A stretch of 64,000 bases of DNA from Cliona cf. orientalis (taxonomy: Eukaryota; Porifera; Demospongiae; Clionaida; Clionaidae). The notes under the pieces were generated by a model. The model did no database searches and was not told the DNA's origin. It was given only the letters and a program-made list of their open reading frames with translations. Shown here one piece after another: positions 1 through 11,758 of the stretch; position 1 is the first letter of the stretch, and each line of letters starts with the position of its first letter. The stretch lies in the NCBI GenBank assembly GCA_963930775.1, contig OZ005705.1, positions 1,612,001 to 1,676,000 on the forward strand, written 5' to 3'. A program made the position numbers and the translations under genes.

Positions 1-353
1 ATGGTCACAATATCTCGAGTGCTATATACCAATAAAAAAATACTGCCCATTACAGAGAGTATGTTGTAAATACACATGGCTCGAGAGCAGTGGTTTCAGT
101 GGGTGTACTGCGCGTAATTCAATCTACCACACCGACCCAATACAAACACTAGCAGCCCATCAGTATCAACATTCCTTTCTAGTGCTCATGTATTACTGTT
201 GGACACACAGTGACATGTATCTATATACATGCATAGTACATAATTTTTTGTGCATAGTAAAGTTGAGTACATAAATGGAATGTGGGTTGCATTGTTTTGA
301 TGATATTCTGGTAACAAGAATAAAGAGAGTCGTTTGGAAATTGTAAAACTTAC

Positions 354-1963
354 GCATGCTCTTCGGTTCCCTCGTGTCTAACCACAGCAAAGAGCCGGTG
401 CTCTGGAGAAGGCAGACCAAGAAGAAAGCCTTGGACAACCTGTGGTGAGGAGGGGGGAGAGAGAGAGAGGAGAGAGAGAGGAGAGAGGGAGAGGGAGAGG
501 GAGAGAGAGAGCGGGAGGGAGGGAGAATCAGAGTCAGTCACATATGGCATGCAGCTGTCATGAGTTTTGACTTACGAAATGTATGCAGGAACAAAAAACT
601 AAACATTCTCAGGAAACACCATCATTTCTTAAAGAATGTGGCTGATGATCTTGGTTTAATACGGCCAAATATATACACATGTACATGCACACACACCATA
701 CACACATGCATACCCACACACACTCACAACCCTAGCACATGCACAGGGACATAATGAGCTGATAGCTACAGCAAATGAAAGCGAATAATAATATTATCAA
801 TGAACGGCTGTGCTTGCTAACACTACAAGGGATAAACACATACATGTGTAGTATAAGCCATGTGACGGTGTCCGCAAACCTTCAAAATACACTCTCACCA
901 CTAGATCGAAGGAACTAACCTAATAGCAACACACCTGGACTACCAAACATACAGATCCCCCACACATTACTGCTTACGTAGGCATAAAGAGAAATACGGT
1001 CGACTAGCTTGGCTACAAAATTATGTCTATACATGTAGGTTTACATATAATATATAGATGTAATGGGCATCAAGAATTAGCACTTGTATATAATATTATA
1101 CCCTTCCTCCCCACCACCATGCTCCTGGGGACTTGCCAGCTTACATGTAACTGGTAGTCTAAGAGCATCACACTGACACTGGAGATGTCGAGTGTGTGCA
1201 TTCAATTCCCACTCAAGACCTTGAAAGATATCTCGAGTCTTTGTAAACAATAAACAAGTGCTACCACCTACATGTACGAACTTTTCATACTCTTTGCAAG
1301 CCAGTCCCTCATATCTGAAGCACAGGTGGTTTGCCACTGAGACTATCAATGTTGAGGGTCCCGAGTGAGGAGGTATTAAACCGTCCTATATAGCGGCCCT
1401 TGCAACTCAGGAAAGGGGTTAATGAATAGGGGTATTGAGGACTCACCATTACACACGTGTCTGCAGGTCGCAGTAGTTGCTGGATGATACCGGACTGATC
1501 CATGCTATCAGAAGCAGCTGTAAGTGCAAGAGAACAATGGCTAGCTAGTACAAAACAAACATACATTAAAGCCAATAAGAGCACCATAGGTGTGTACTCT
1601 ACACTGAGCATTCCATTGTCACCTAATTTAACATCAACTACTGTATATTAAATGGGTCACACCACCACCAGATTCGCTCAAGACGTTTTACTGAGAGAAA
1701 TTAGGCTTCATACACAGCTGACTGAGCAGATACTGGCTTGAATTAGGGACTCAGTAGCTACGTTGCTAGGCACTCTGTGTATTTCTACGCAGCTGACCTT
1801 CAATGTAAAAGACAGGCTTAGTTCGCCTGGGTCTCGGCCTTGAGATCCCCGACAACATCTGTGCCGCCGCCACGAAGCTTAACTCACTCTCTACAATCCT
1901 TCTAGTAGTCAGTAGCTTAGTATACTTGAGCTCGCTATCACTCACTTGAATAGTTTTGACCAT
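354..1963 (-). CDS. unrecognised multi-exon gene, divergent from LAS1L (partial)
   Basis: A possible protein-coding gene on the minus strand; I do not recognise the family. The likely start is the ATG at 1963. A first exon would run to a GTCAGC donor near 1800 (start MVKTIQVSDSELKYTKL). It joins in phase to an exon at about 1447-1519 (ending IIQQLLRPADTCVM), which has a clear TTACAG acceptor and GTGAGT donor. A further exon at about 354-440 encodes QGFLLGLPSPEHRLFAVVRH and ends at a CGTAAGT donor, so the gene continues beyond the left edge. The linking exon between 1447 and 440 is unresolved; a candidate lies near 1280-1320. A second donor-like GTGAGT directly after MVKTIQ makes exon 1 ambiguous. 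Shared promoter space with LAS1L favours a real gene. Confidence 0.4.
440..525. repeat. GA-rich microsatellite at a splice acceptor
   Basis: Imperfect (GA)n/(GGGA)n tract. On the minus strand it is a CT-rich tract that ends immediately before the CACCACAG acceptor of the exon at 354-440, so it may act as the polypyrimidine tract. Confidence 0.8.
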
Positions 1964-2176
1964 TCCACATCCAGAGTGCACACCCTTTTTCCTGTCCTGT
2001 GTGTCCGGTCTCGATCTCTTGGGTGTTGTGTATGTGTGGGGGGTTCTAAGAAATTCAGCAGGCCGCGCCAGGGGGTCGGATGGGTGGGGCCTGTCGCATC
2101 GGCCACGCCCACCCACGTGGCTCGCTCCCGAAAGCGCTTAAGCGCCTAAGCTGATCTAGAGCTGGCTTGAGGAGAC
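1964..2176. promoter_or_regulatory. divergent promoter, LAS1L / unknown gene
   Basis: The 213 bases between two opposed start codons. They contain a CACGTG E-box (about 2114-2119) flanked by a GC-rich stretch and an AAGCGCTTAAGCGCC palindromic segment. CACGTG is the Myc/Max-type site often found at ribosome-biogenesis genes, which fits LAS1L; use of the site here is inference. Confidence 0.5.
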
Positions 2177-2340
2177 ATGGGAAAGAAGAAGCGTAAGCGG
2201 CCAAAAGGGCCAGAGAAGCTAGTAGAAGCGCAAGCATCTGGTGTGGTAGAGCTAGCTGCTGGAGGGGACATGGGAAAGAGGAAGCGTAAGAGGCCAAAAG
2301 GGCCAGAAAAGCTAGTAGAAGCGCTAGCATCTGGCGTGGT
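2177..2340 (+). repeat. in-frame tandem duplication in LAS1L exon 1
   Basis: Two copies, starting at 2177 and 2270 (93-base period), encode almost the same MG(K/R)KRKRPKGPEKLVEA block. Each copy begins with ATG, so either could be the start codon. Confidence 0.9.
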
Positions 2341-5300
2341 AGTAGTAGGACCACCTGCTAAGAAACCAGCTTTGGCACTCCAGACTGCTACATCAACGGC
2401 GTTGGAGATACCCCCTGTACCAGTAGTGTGCAGCAGCCAATCTTCTGATACAGACCTTTCCCAGTCTCAGCAGGAAACACCAACAACAGCAGAGCAAGAT
2501 TCCGAGAAAGCCACTCCATCATCGGATAAGCGGCGAGTAACAAGATCAATGACTAGGGGAAATCCAAAGACACCCCTGACGGAATTAGACGGGACACAGT
2601 CCTCACCTGAAAAGCCAAAACTACGTTCATGTATGTCTAAGAAGAAGCGTAGAGCATCGAAGCTTGAAACGATAGCACCACATAGCTTCGTCAGATCGAG
2701 ACTGAATGATGTCAGGGATTCCCCCTGGCTCAGCAAGGAGGCGTTTGCTGCCGTGTACACATGGCTCTATAGCAATAGGACGGAGCTGATGAGCAAGGGC
2801 GTGGCCAGGGTGGCCGCTTGGAGCACTAGGGGTCAACTACCGGTCGGAATTGATATTACGGCTCACCTCTGTGAAGCATTCCTCATGGAAATGAAGTATA
2901 ATGCGGGCAACTCTTATCGAGCAGTGTCATTTGGTTTCTCAGTCGCTATTACCCGGTGAGTCAAGTATGCACTAAATTTTTTGAAGCTGGAGCTGAAATC
3001 TGCTAATTTCATCTATTATCTTGCAAATATTTGATGTATATAGGTTCATCAATGGGTTGGTGGAGGCAGCTCTGCTCAGAGATCACATGGGAGGAATAAC
3101 ACTGGCAGCTATGAGGGTAAACCCCTAAAATTAATCCATTATCTTTCACCACTATCTCTCCGTCCACGCAGTTTGACATCCCACAGTGGGTGATTGATCT
3201 GAGACACGAATCATCTCACGGGAGCCTTCCCTCTGCTGGTAGATTGAGGGCTGGGGCCACCTTCTGTCTACGCTGGCTTAAGCGCTACTATTGGAAGCAG
3301 TACCAAGACATTCAATCAATTCAGAGGCCAGGGTCCCGCTCGACCTCCCCCCTGCCTACAGGGGGTCCCTCTCCCATCCCCCTGTTTCCCCCCAAGCCAA
3401 ACGAGGGACAATCTACTGCTATAGAGGATGCAGTGGTGGATACATCATCAGAAGGTACCGGTGGTGGTGGTGCCATGCAGAGACTGACTCGTGGTCTCTG
3501 CAGTACCAGGGTGGAGCTTGTCAACCTGTTAACATCATCTGCCTACACGTAAGTGCCTTACGAAATCGGCCAGATTCATTACCTTGTGCATGCTATAATA
3601 TTATAATTGTTTTGTTCATGCAGGGACTTGGCTGAGTACTTGAGGAAGAAGCAGCTACTGCAGTTTCCTGACCACAACTCATCCTATACCCTCACAAGTA
3701 AGTAAATATCAGAAAAATTTTGTTGATCTGCTTGTGTTCCTACATAATAATTTATGAAGAGGCTCTTTTGTATTGTACAGCTCCTGAACCATCTGACCTC
3801 ATCAGTTTCTCGGAGCTTGAGATTGGCTCCACGGACCTGGCCATGTGGAAGAAACACCTGCTCAAGGCGTGTGAACAAAATCCCTGCTTCAAACAAACAC
3901 TCATCTCCGCCCTCANNNNNNNNNNNNNNNNNNNNNNNNNNNNNNNNNNNNNNNNNNNNNNNNNNNNNNNNNNNNNNNNNNNNNNNNNNNNNNNNNNNNN
4001 NNNNNNNNNNNNNNNNNNNNNNNNNNNNNNNNNNNNNNNNNNNNNNNNNNNNNNNNNNNNNNNNNNNNNNNNNNNNNNNNNNNNNNNNNNNNNNNNNNNN
4101 NNNNNNNNNNNNNNNTCCACATTTATAGATTCTCAGAGCTAAGACTTAGTTGTGTGATCGTCTAATTATAGGGGCATGAATGTGATTACCCTTTGCAGGT
4201 GGGGCTGGTCTCAGAGATTACCTGTGTAGCTGGTTGTGTATGCTGATGGTGGAGCAGTACCAGGTTGACACGGGTCAGGGTTCAGGGGACAACAACCATG
4301 GTATCGAAGTAGTTCAAAGTAAGTACAAAACCTGTACCAAATACGCAAGTTGTAGTGATTGTATTGCTGAAAAAAATTTGCTGGAGAAAAATTTTGAGTA
4401 TCTTTGTAGACACACTTAATTAGGTATGAGTTACATTTACATGTATTACCAACAAATTAAAAGCCAGTTGTGAAATTTTTTCTCCCCGTGAAAATTTCCG
4501 GCTATACTGTGTACTAGTAATAATTGCCAAGTTTCCCTGCAGTCCTTGATGATGATGAGCAGTTTCTCCCCGGGACACTGGACTGGTTGACTCTCCTCAA
4601 GGTTGCAAAGAAACATGCAGGCTACTACACTTACGCCATCATGAATGTGTAAGCTTCACCATCAATACACCAACAGTCATTGCATACTAAGGACTGGTTG
4701 CATTATAATTCCTATGAATATATATACATGCTCCCTGAGCCTATCTAATGTAAGGATAGCTACTACATGTACATGTATGGCCATGGCTCATTTCATGTAA
4801 ACTTATGCAGCATTCTTCAACACCTCAAGTCGACGCTAGCTGAGTCCACGAGAGAGCGCATTCTCTACCTGACCACACTAGTCACCCTCTCAGACAGGAT
4901 TGCCCATGACTCTTACATCCCAGGCATCAGGAGAGGCATCTATGAAGCAGAATTCAAACAGGCAAAGACCAGGGTGCTTGAGAGAAGGCACAGTGAGGAG
5001 AACGGTGGTAGCAGTAGTCTTCCGCTTTCTGCAAAGAGAACGAAACTGGAACTGGAGGGGAACAGGAGCAAATTGAGATGGTCGACGGTGGCCAACATGT
5101 CGCAGTGGGTGAGGTGTCCCCTTGGACTGGCTCCAGGACAGACTGAGATCTCTCCAACCATGTTTGACCTACCAGCCGCTCTCGATGGACCACTAATAGC
5201 CAACTCAATGAAAAGCACTACAGGTAAAATAATATTTCATATACATGTACAAGCTTAAGAATTAAGTTCGATACCTTCGATTGAGACCATGATATCCCAA

Positions 5301-5645
5301 AATGTTAGCCTTGTCCTCATGCAAACTCCTTGGCTCCTCTTCAGTATAGTAATATACCGGTAATATTATTCTGGATCACAGTCTGCATGGCCCATAATGG
5401 AACTTGCGGATGAGAATGCCTAAATTTTACAATAAGCACGATGACCAGCGAAATACTAAAATTAGGGGTGTCATTGTAGCATTTTAAGAAGTTCTATTTT
5501 CTCTTGCACAGCATCAATGGTTCTTGATGATAGGGGCCAGTTTGCAGAGGAGGAGGGAGAAGAGAGTGACGGAGCTGATGGCAGTGGGGTCATTTTGGAC
5601 ACGACATTGATAGAAAACATCAAGAATCAAGTTACAATCCTTTAG
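2177..5645 (+). CDS. LAS1L: LAS1-like ribosome biogenesis endoribonuclease
   Basis: Las1 is the HEPN-family nuclease that cleaves ITS2 during 60S ribosome maturation, working with the polynucleotide kinase NOL9/Grc3 in the nucleus/nucleolus. Visible exons: 2177-2955, 3044-3116, 3172-3548, 3624-3697, 3781 into the N gap, 4199-4318, 4543-4648, 4811-5223, 5512-5645. Exon 3 opens with FDIPQWVIDLRHESSHGSLP, the Las1 signature containing the HEPN catalytic RxxxxH (R295, H300). A Las1-like stretch near the C-terminus reads SQWVRCPLGLAPGQ. The first 175 or so residues are an extra basic, serine-rich tail that starts with two near-identical 31-residue blocks (GKKKRKRPKGPEKLVEA type), probably nuclear-localisation sequences. 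The 200-N gap hides the end of exon 5 and possibly a small exon. Family assignment is firm. Confidence 0.92.
3916..4115. other. assembly gap (200 N)
   Basis: A run of exactly 200 N inside LAS1L exon 5/intron 5. The length is likely arbitrary. Confidence 0.99.
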
Positions 5646-6037
5646 AGTCGATCTAGCTAGACTCTAAACATCATCTGTCATAATATTTTATATTCACAGT
5701 TGACTTAGTATGTGGAAGTGCATCTTGTATTGCAGGCATCATTAATTTTGTGGTACAGCTCAGGCTGGTGTCGGGATGATATCGAGCTTTAATTGCTCAT
5801 GCATTGTGGGGTGTGGTGACTAGCCAGTAGTGATAGACCTATATATTGAAATAGCTGCAGCTGAAGGCTTTGCATTTGGAGCGTTTCTTGCATCTACTAT
5901 AGTGCAGCTGCAGTTCATTTGTGCAACATGGTGCAACTAGCTAACTCAGCCTGTTGGAGCGCAATAATTAGAATAAGGTGGGCTTTAAATTGGAAATCAA
6001 TGGTGCGCTTCATTCAGGATTCAGCAGCGATTGAAAG
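5646..6037. other. LAS1L-CNOT11 intergenic spacer
   Basis: LAS1L 3' flank and CNOT11 5' flank. No reading frame, RNA gene or strong motif was recognised. Confidence 0.6.
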
Positions 6038-8884
6038 ATGTCGTTGGGTGCTGGGAGCAGAGGGAGTCCCATGAACCTTTCCACAAAGGAGCTCTCAAAT
6101 CTGCTAAAGTGAGTTTACACACCAACTTTTGAATTTGCACAAACAAGTCTATGGTTCACCCATGAAATCTCACAGCCTTTTGGCCGAAGAAAACTTAAGG
6201 TCATGCAACCTAGAGGCTCTACTGTCCTCCTATCACCGCTACTTTGGCAAGCTAGACAACTTTCGAGTTGGCAGTGCTCTAACTATCCTGCTGCAAATGA
6301 AGGATCTTCTGCCTTCTCCAGCACAAAGGATAGCGGCTATTTTCCTGCTTCATGAACTCTACAGATCTGATACAGCATCTGCTAATCCATTCATATCATT
6401 CTTTGCTGAATTGCTACAGCCATCTGTTGACGATGACCGAGCACAAATGAACCTACCCTGTGGTCATGGTCTTTCGGCAATTGAACAATGGTTTCTGGCT
6501 CAGCTGTTGGCTCCCACACTTCAAAGAGAGGTATAGAGAGAGAGAGAGAAAGAGAGAGAGGGGGAGGGAAAGAGAGAGAGAGAGAGGAAGGGAGGGTAGG
6601 GGACCACTGGCATAACTCTACAGCAAAGAGGGAATTAGATGTAGATTCATCTGCTCTATTATTCCAGCTGTACAAGAAGACCCCTGCCGCTATAGCGAGT
6701 ACAGACCTCTCTAGCATCCAAGCTCCCAACATTCCATCACTAGTCAGCTCCCTCCAAGACTCCAATGGGGACCTACCTGCTCACAGCAAAGTGGGACTTC
6801 CTTGTACTATCTCAGATCCTGATCCTGGCATCATGCTGTAAGCCCCCCCCCCCCCTCCCCAAAAAACATACATGCACATAATTATACAGCGGCCACCCTT
6901 TCTAGCCTTGTCCCCAGGCTTTTTCAATGTTATCTCCCACTTTTCTGTATGTAATAATATTGAAGGGGCTACCTTGTGATTGATGCTGTTTATAATAATT
7001 ATATAGTCGGCCAGATGCCGCCACAGCTGGGCAGGTTGCTGAGACCATCCTGTGTCAGTGTGGATCGGAAGGGAGCACTGTTCTGCCTTTTGAACCATCC
7101 TTCATCCGACCACTTCCACCTCTACACTCCTGTGCAAATGAGGTGAGCAAAGTGTCCATACATTGTACATGGGCACTGCAAAATTCACAGGTAGAAACTA
7201 GCCACCTTTTAAGTGATTTTATCATTAGTAGGTGCTCCTAAAGCTTATAGAATTTTGTGGCCAGTTCCATTGATCAGTGTTGGGTCTTGCAAGCAGATTG
7301 TAAATGAACAATAACTGCTCAATCCAGAGACTAGTAGCCAAATAGGTGTGTTTATGTTTGGTGGTAGGTACGGGGTCGTTAAGGTGTTAGTTGGTAAATG
7401 GTCGTCAATGCTCTCTGCTCGATTGTACAGCTCACCTGGCTGAATCCAACTGAGAGCCAGTACAACATCCAGTGGGATGACCAGATGTGCCCGGGTGGAT
7501 CTAGAAAGCTGTTTGCCAAAGCTTACAAGGAGGCACTGACTGTTCCAGAGCAGGAGGAACTGATAGGGGAGTTCAAATCGGATGTCAAGCTAGTCTACCA
7601 TGTCGGTCTCACCCCACAAAAGGTACAATATTATTATAATATAGCTCACAGTAGATAATTGAGTAGTGTTCTTTTCTGGTGTACTTTGAGTATTTAAGGT
7701 TAAGAGCCTTGACAGTGAGCTATTCCGTTTGATATTGATGTTGATGTGGCTTTGACTCCTCCCAGTATGTCTAAAAAAGGATATTTTAATCTTATACTGC
7801 AGCTTCCCCAGCTGGTGGAAAAGAACCCAACTGTTGCAATAGAAGCTTTATTGAATCTGACTACCTCTCCTCAATTTTCTGAGTAAGTTCATCTCACCAA
7901 GAATGATATTTTGTATATACCATAATATTATAGCCGGAAATATTGGCGGGAATTAAATTTGGCGGTTGGAGCCCAAAATCGCTATTACATGAATATTGGC
8001 AAATTTAAATTTGGCAGTTCGGCATGGGATCGCCATACGTATAATATGTGAGTAGGAAATTTTGGCGGATTTTAATTTGGCAGTTGTAATAATATTATAG
8101 ACCGCCAAACCGCCAAATTTTTCCGGCTATACGGTAGCTTGTCATTGGACCTAATCCCATCTTTCAATGACATGAAACACTGAAAGCTGGGAATGGGCCT
8201 GGGAACAAGGATACACATGCATGTAGCTTTGCTGCAAGCTTTGGCTTATCTTCTATTGTCATGCAAAACACTGACTAGATATCTAGCAGCACTGGTGAAC
8301 ATGGACATGTCACTTCATTCTATGGAAGTAGTCAACAGACTAACAACTGTAAGCCAACCATGTACAAGTGGAGCATCTTATCATGTCTCTGTGAGCAATT
8401 TTTTTTCTAATTTCTTCATTGCTTTAGGCTGTTGAATTGCCTCGTGAGTTTCTACTTCTCTATATCACCAACCGTGTCCAGCGCTGTAGGAGGGACACCG
8501 ATAAAGCAACACAATCAAGGCAGGTCCGACTGGTGAGTCACACTAACTACTAACAATATAATATTTTTAATACAACGACCTAGCCAAGACATATAGTATA
8601 ACGCTCGCTTGAAACCACATGCAGGTGTGCGTGTTTCTTCAGTCACTAATCAGAAACAGAATCATCAATGTTCAGGTACAATACGACTAAAACCAACCTT
8701 GTCATAACGATGCTCACTTGACTAAATTATTAAAATGTGGTGCAACTTATTTTTTTGGTTCTAGGAGGACGTTGTCGAAATCCAGCAGTTTGCATTAGAG
8801 TTTAGCAGAATCAAGGAGGCTTCTGCCCTTTACCGACTGCTCAAGACACTGCAGGAGAGCGGAACTGAAGGACAAGCTAAATGA
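6038..8884 (+). CDS. CNOT11: CCR4-NOT transcription complex subunit 11
   Basis: CNOT11 is a metazoan subunit that docks with CNOT10 on the N-terminal part of CNOT1 in the CCR4-NOT mRNA deadenylase. Ten exons close in frame to 449 codons: 6038-6108, 6176-6530, 6668-6837, 7007-7142, 7431-7622, 7803-7882, 8279-8348, 8428-8532, 8625-8675, 8765-8884. Recognisable segments are [13 protein letters not shown] (N-terminus), [20 protein letters not shown], the SDPDPG motif, [38 protein letters not shown], the near-invariant [19 protein letters not shown], and [13 protein letters not shown] with EFSRIKEA near the end. The human protein is longer at its glycine-rich N-terminus; this one starts directly at the domain. 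Intron 2 starts with a long GA repeat and intron 6 carries a TIR element. Confidence 0.95.
6531..6600 (+). repeat. (GA)n microsatellite abutting the CNOT11 exon 2 donor
   Basis: Purine-only GAGA tract beginning within 5 bases of the GTATAG donor of CNOT11 intron 2. Confidence 0.9.
7929..8131. mobile_element. MITE-like element with TATAGCCGGAAA inverted ends
   Basis: About 203 bases in CNOT11 intron 6 begin TATAGCCGGAAA and end TTTCCGGCTATA, an exact 12-base inverted repeat. The inside is made of repeated TTGGCGG/CCGCCAA words in both orientations and has no coding capacity. The same 12-base end occurs alone at 4495-4506 in a LAS1L intron. Confidence 0.65.
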
Positions 8885-11758
8885 ACCCAAATTCCCCGCC
8901 CCCATATGCATGCATGCCTTGTATAATTGTCCTGCTTACAATGAGCTAATGATTACATCATACATATTATTTGAATGTCCAAGTTTTGATAGCAAACAAT
9001 CACGCACGAGATCAACGTGGTTATCATGGTTATCAAGTGCAACAATGGAAGGTCAATTGTACAATCAAGTGATAAGAAACCCCAACTACCAAGAACATAC
9101 ATGTACATATGTAGTTTATTATAGTATAGTACTATCAAGTATAGACGGACTACTAAGTTTACAGATTTCAAAGTCAACCACAGACATTCCATTGTGTTGT
9201 TTGGAAAACAGTGAACCATGTTTTGCAACAGTGGGGGGTCTTGTCTATTATAGCTTATCCACTGAGGTACTCTGGAAAGAAAGACAAATTGGATAGAAAT
9301 TACGAATAGAGTGGGTCTAAATAAAATTTCAATTAAAAGTCATGATGCAGGTCACTCTAAAACAACCTCAACAATTGGCAAACAATAAACACTTGTGCCC
9401 AACATACCTTCACTGTACAAGGCTAGTAGGGAGTATCTTCCAACAGTCACCAGATTTGAATGTATAGGCTCCATAACACAGCACAGCACCCATGCCTCAG
9501 GTTACTAAAAATAGAAACAGTGTGCAACAATATAATGCTATTTATGTGAACGACAACATGCAATCAATCAATCAGAGGTCAGCTACACTGATGCATGCAC
9601 GCTGATTTTATTCATTTCAGGGTTCCAGAAATAACAGGGATAGTGTTATGACAGCCAAACTAAGTCACGCGTTTAGATCAATGAACAAACCTCGAACCAT
9701 TACGCTCCAGAAAATGTAGGGACTCGTGGTAATATAATATACTTCATAGGACAATAATTTCTTATCAGTTCAGGATAATTATTCCATAGTAGGGCCACAC
9801 AACATTTATTAGACCGATTAATCAAGGTGGTCTAGTCCATAGTCTCGCTCGCTACAGTGGAACCTCTCCTTAATATTATGCAACAATAGTGCAATAATTA
9901 TTCATTATGTCAGATCGTACAACTAGCAGGAGGGATTCAAAAATTCATACAGGAATCAAAACTTCCATTCTCATCATAAAATTTACACAATGAATCCTTA
10001 AATTATGCAGTTATAACTACGAAATTGAAACAGCACACACAATTATTATTATTATTAGAAGGCTCTCTTTCCCTTCCAGAGAGAGCCTGGGGACGAGGCA
10101 ATAAGTACTATAGAGTTGGCAGGGGCTCCTGAAGCTCACATAATCTCGTAGCCATTTCCAAGGATACATACAGGGGTAATCACAAAAACAAGTTGTGCAG
10201 AAATAATGGCAAAAATTGACAGCAGGAAATGGCTAATTTGGCTAGTGTTCATGGAACCCCTGCTGTTAGTGCCTTGTAGAGGGAGAGGTTCCACTGTATA
10301 CAACCCAAGTCACAGCTTGCGCATCAGCTAATTTTTAAGCACTATAATATACCACATTATTATTATAAACTAACTTACGTGAAGGTTATGAGAAAGACTT
10401 ACCTTACAACATACAATTCTCTTTGGGCTGCCTTGTATACTTCATCTATACCAATGACTGACTGAGCTTCTCATCAAACTTACACCTCTTTATTATCCCT
10501 TTATCACATATTTGCACCCCACTCCACCTATATATCAGTCCCCTTGAAACTCTTGGTGATCTTGCTTACTGTTCATAAATCTAAGCTTGTTAAAGCTGTA
10601 CACTGCTGCAACCTTCTATCCCTCCCTTCACCCTCCACTCAAGGCTCATTATTAAGGAAAAAACATTAATCTTCAAAAGCCATCAATCAAGGCAAAATAA
10701 TATAATTTAGTCAATCTTCAAGCACGTGCATTATAACGCTCCCCTCAAATTACTTTGCTGTGCTCCCTTCACAACATGTTTACCCTAGCCAAAACACGGC
10801 TCAATAATTACTCTCACTCCTTTTTTCCTTTTAAATTCCTATACAATGACATGCAAAGTTGCATTCTTCCATAGGATGTGTGAGTATACTTGATAATCCG
10901 AGTCCATCACCACCAATATTCAATACACCACTCCCCTCACAATGCTGTTAATAGTCAACACTCGTCCAGTCTCGTGGCAACAAAATAAACAACAAACGCC
11001 AAGATCCCCCGACACGTTTGTCCTGAGATACACGACCAAGTGGGCTAAATCTATTGCCACCAGTGAAATGCTTATTTTTCCAGTATTGACCTTTGATATT
11101 GGTTTATAATAAATGCCTCGGCAACCTAGTATCCACCCACTATACATGCAGGCAGGTATATACGATCTCAAATTTGTATATACAGCAGTATGGTAGTGTC
11201 CCCAGACCATATTATATTATAGCAAGTCATTTGTACATATATTATAATCTCAAATTTTTTGATTTGTACAGAATAGTGTCCCCAGATCGTATCTTATAGT
11301 CATACGAAAACAATCAGCAAGTACCAAACAATTTCATATACACGTACATGCCAGGTAACTGAAATACATCAAGTACATGCGATACGAGTGAATTGTGTGT
11401 CACGGTATCGATTACACTCCAATCAAAGAGCCGTTTAGTCGACATCCTTGAAATTAGTAAACTGAAGTCTGCCTCAGCCAATGAGCAAGTAGGTACATGT
11501 ATGTATACGTAGGAGAGAGCATTTGTGATTCTCAGCAGTGGGTCTCCCCATCAGTCTATCAATGCTCAGTTATTGGAATGTGGGCAGAGGGTCAACGAGC
11601 CCGGGTCATCGCCAGGGCACCAGGAAATCAACATAAATACTGCGGGTACTTAAGGAAGGAAAGAAGTGGCTACGCAACAAGACTAGCAGCAGTCGGTCGG
11701 TCGGTCGAAAAGTTGTGAAGAAAAGAGAACGGGGGAAAATAAAAGAAAAGCAGCTCAA
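8885..11758. other. gene-poor stretch
   Basis: CNOT11 3' flank and about 2.8 kb in which I see no supported gene. The longest open frames (about 96-128 codons) have no recognisable composition, splice context or family. It holds AT-rich spacers, an isolated foldback-family end at about 10,081-10,100 (GAGAGCCTGGGGACGAGGCA) with a partial partner just upstream, and an imperfect direct repeat near 11.16-11.29 kb. Confidence 0.5.
11160..11300. repeat. imperfect tandem repeat, two units
   Basis: Two roughly 75-base units each run ATCTCAAATTT ... GTGTCCCCAGA(C/T)C, differing by substitutions and a small indel. No coding function is seen. Confidence 0.55.

Noticed and set aside
8910-9296. 128-codon open frame downstream of CNOT11
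   Set aside because: Starts just after the CNOT11 stop, has low-complexity AT-rich composition and no recognisable motif; likely 3' UTR and chance.
10920-11210. 96-codon minus-strand open frame
   Set aside because: No splice context or family resemblance; overlaps an imperfect direct repeat.
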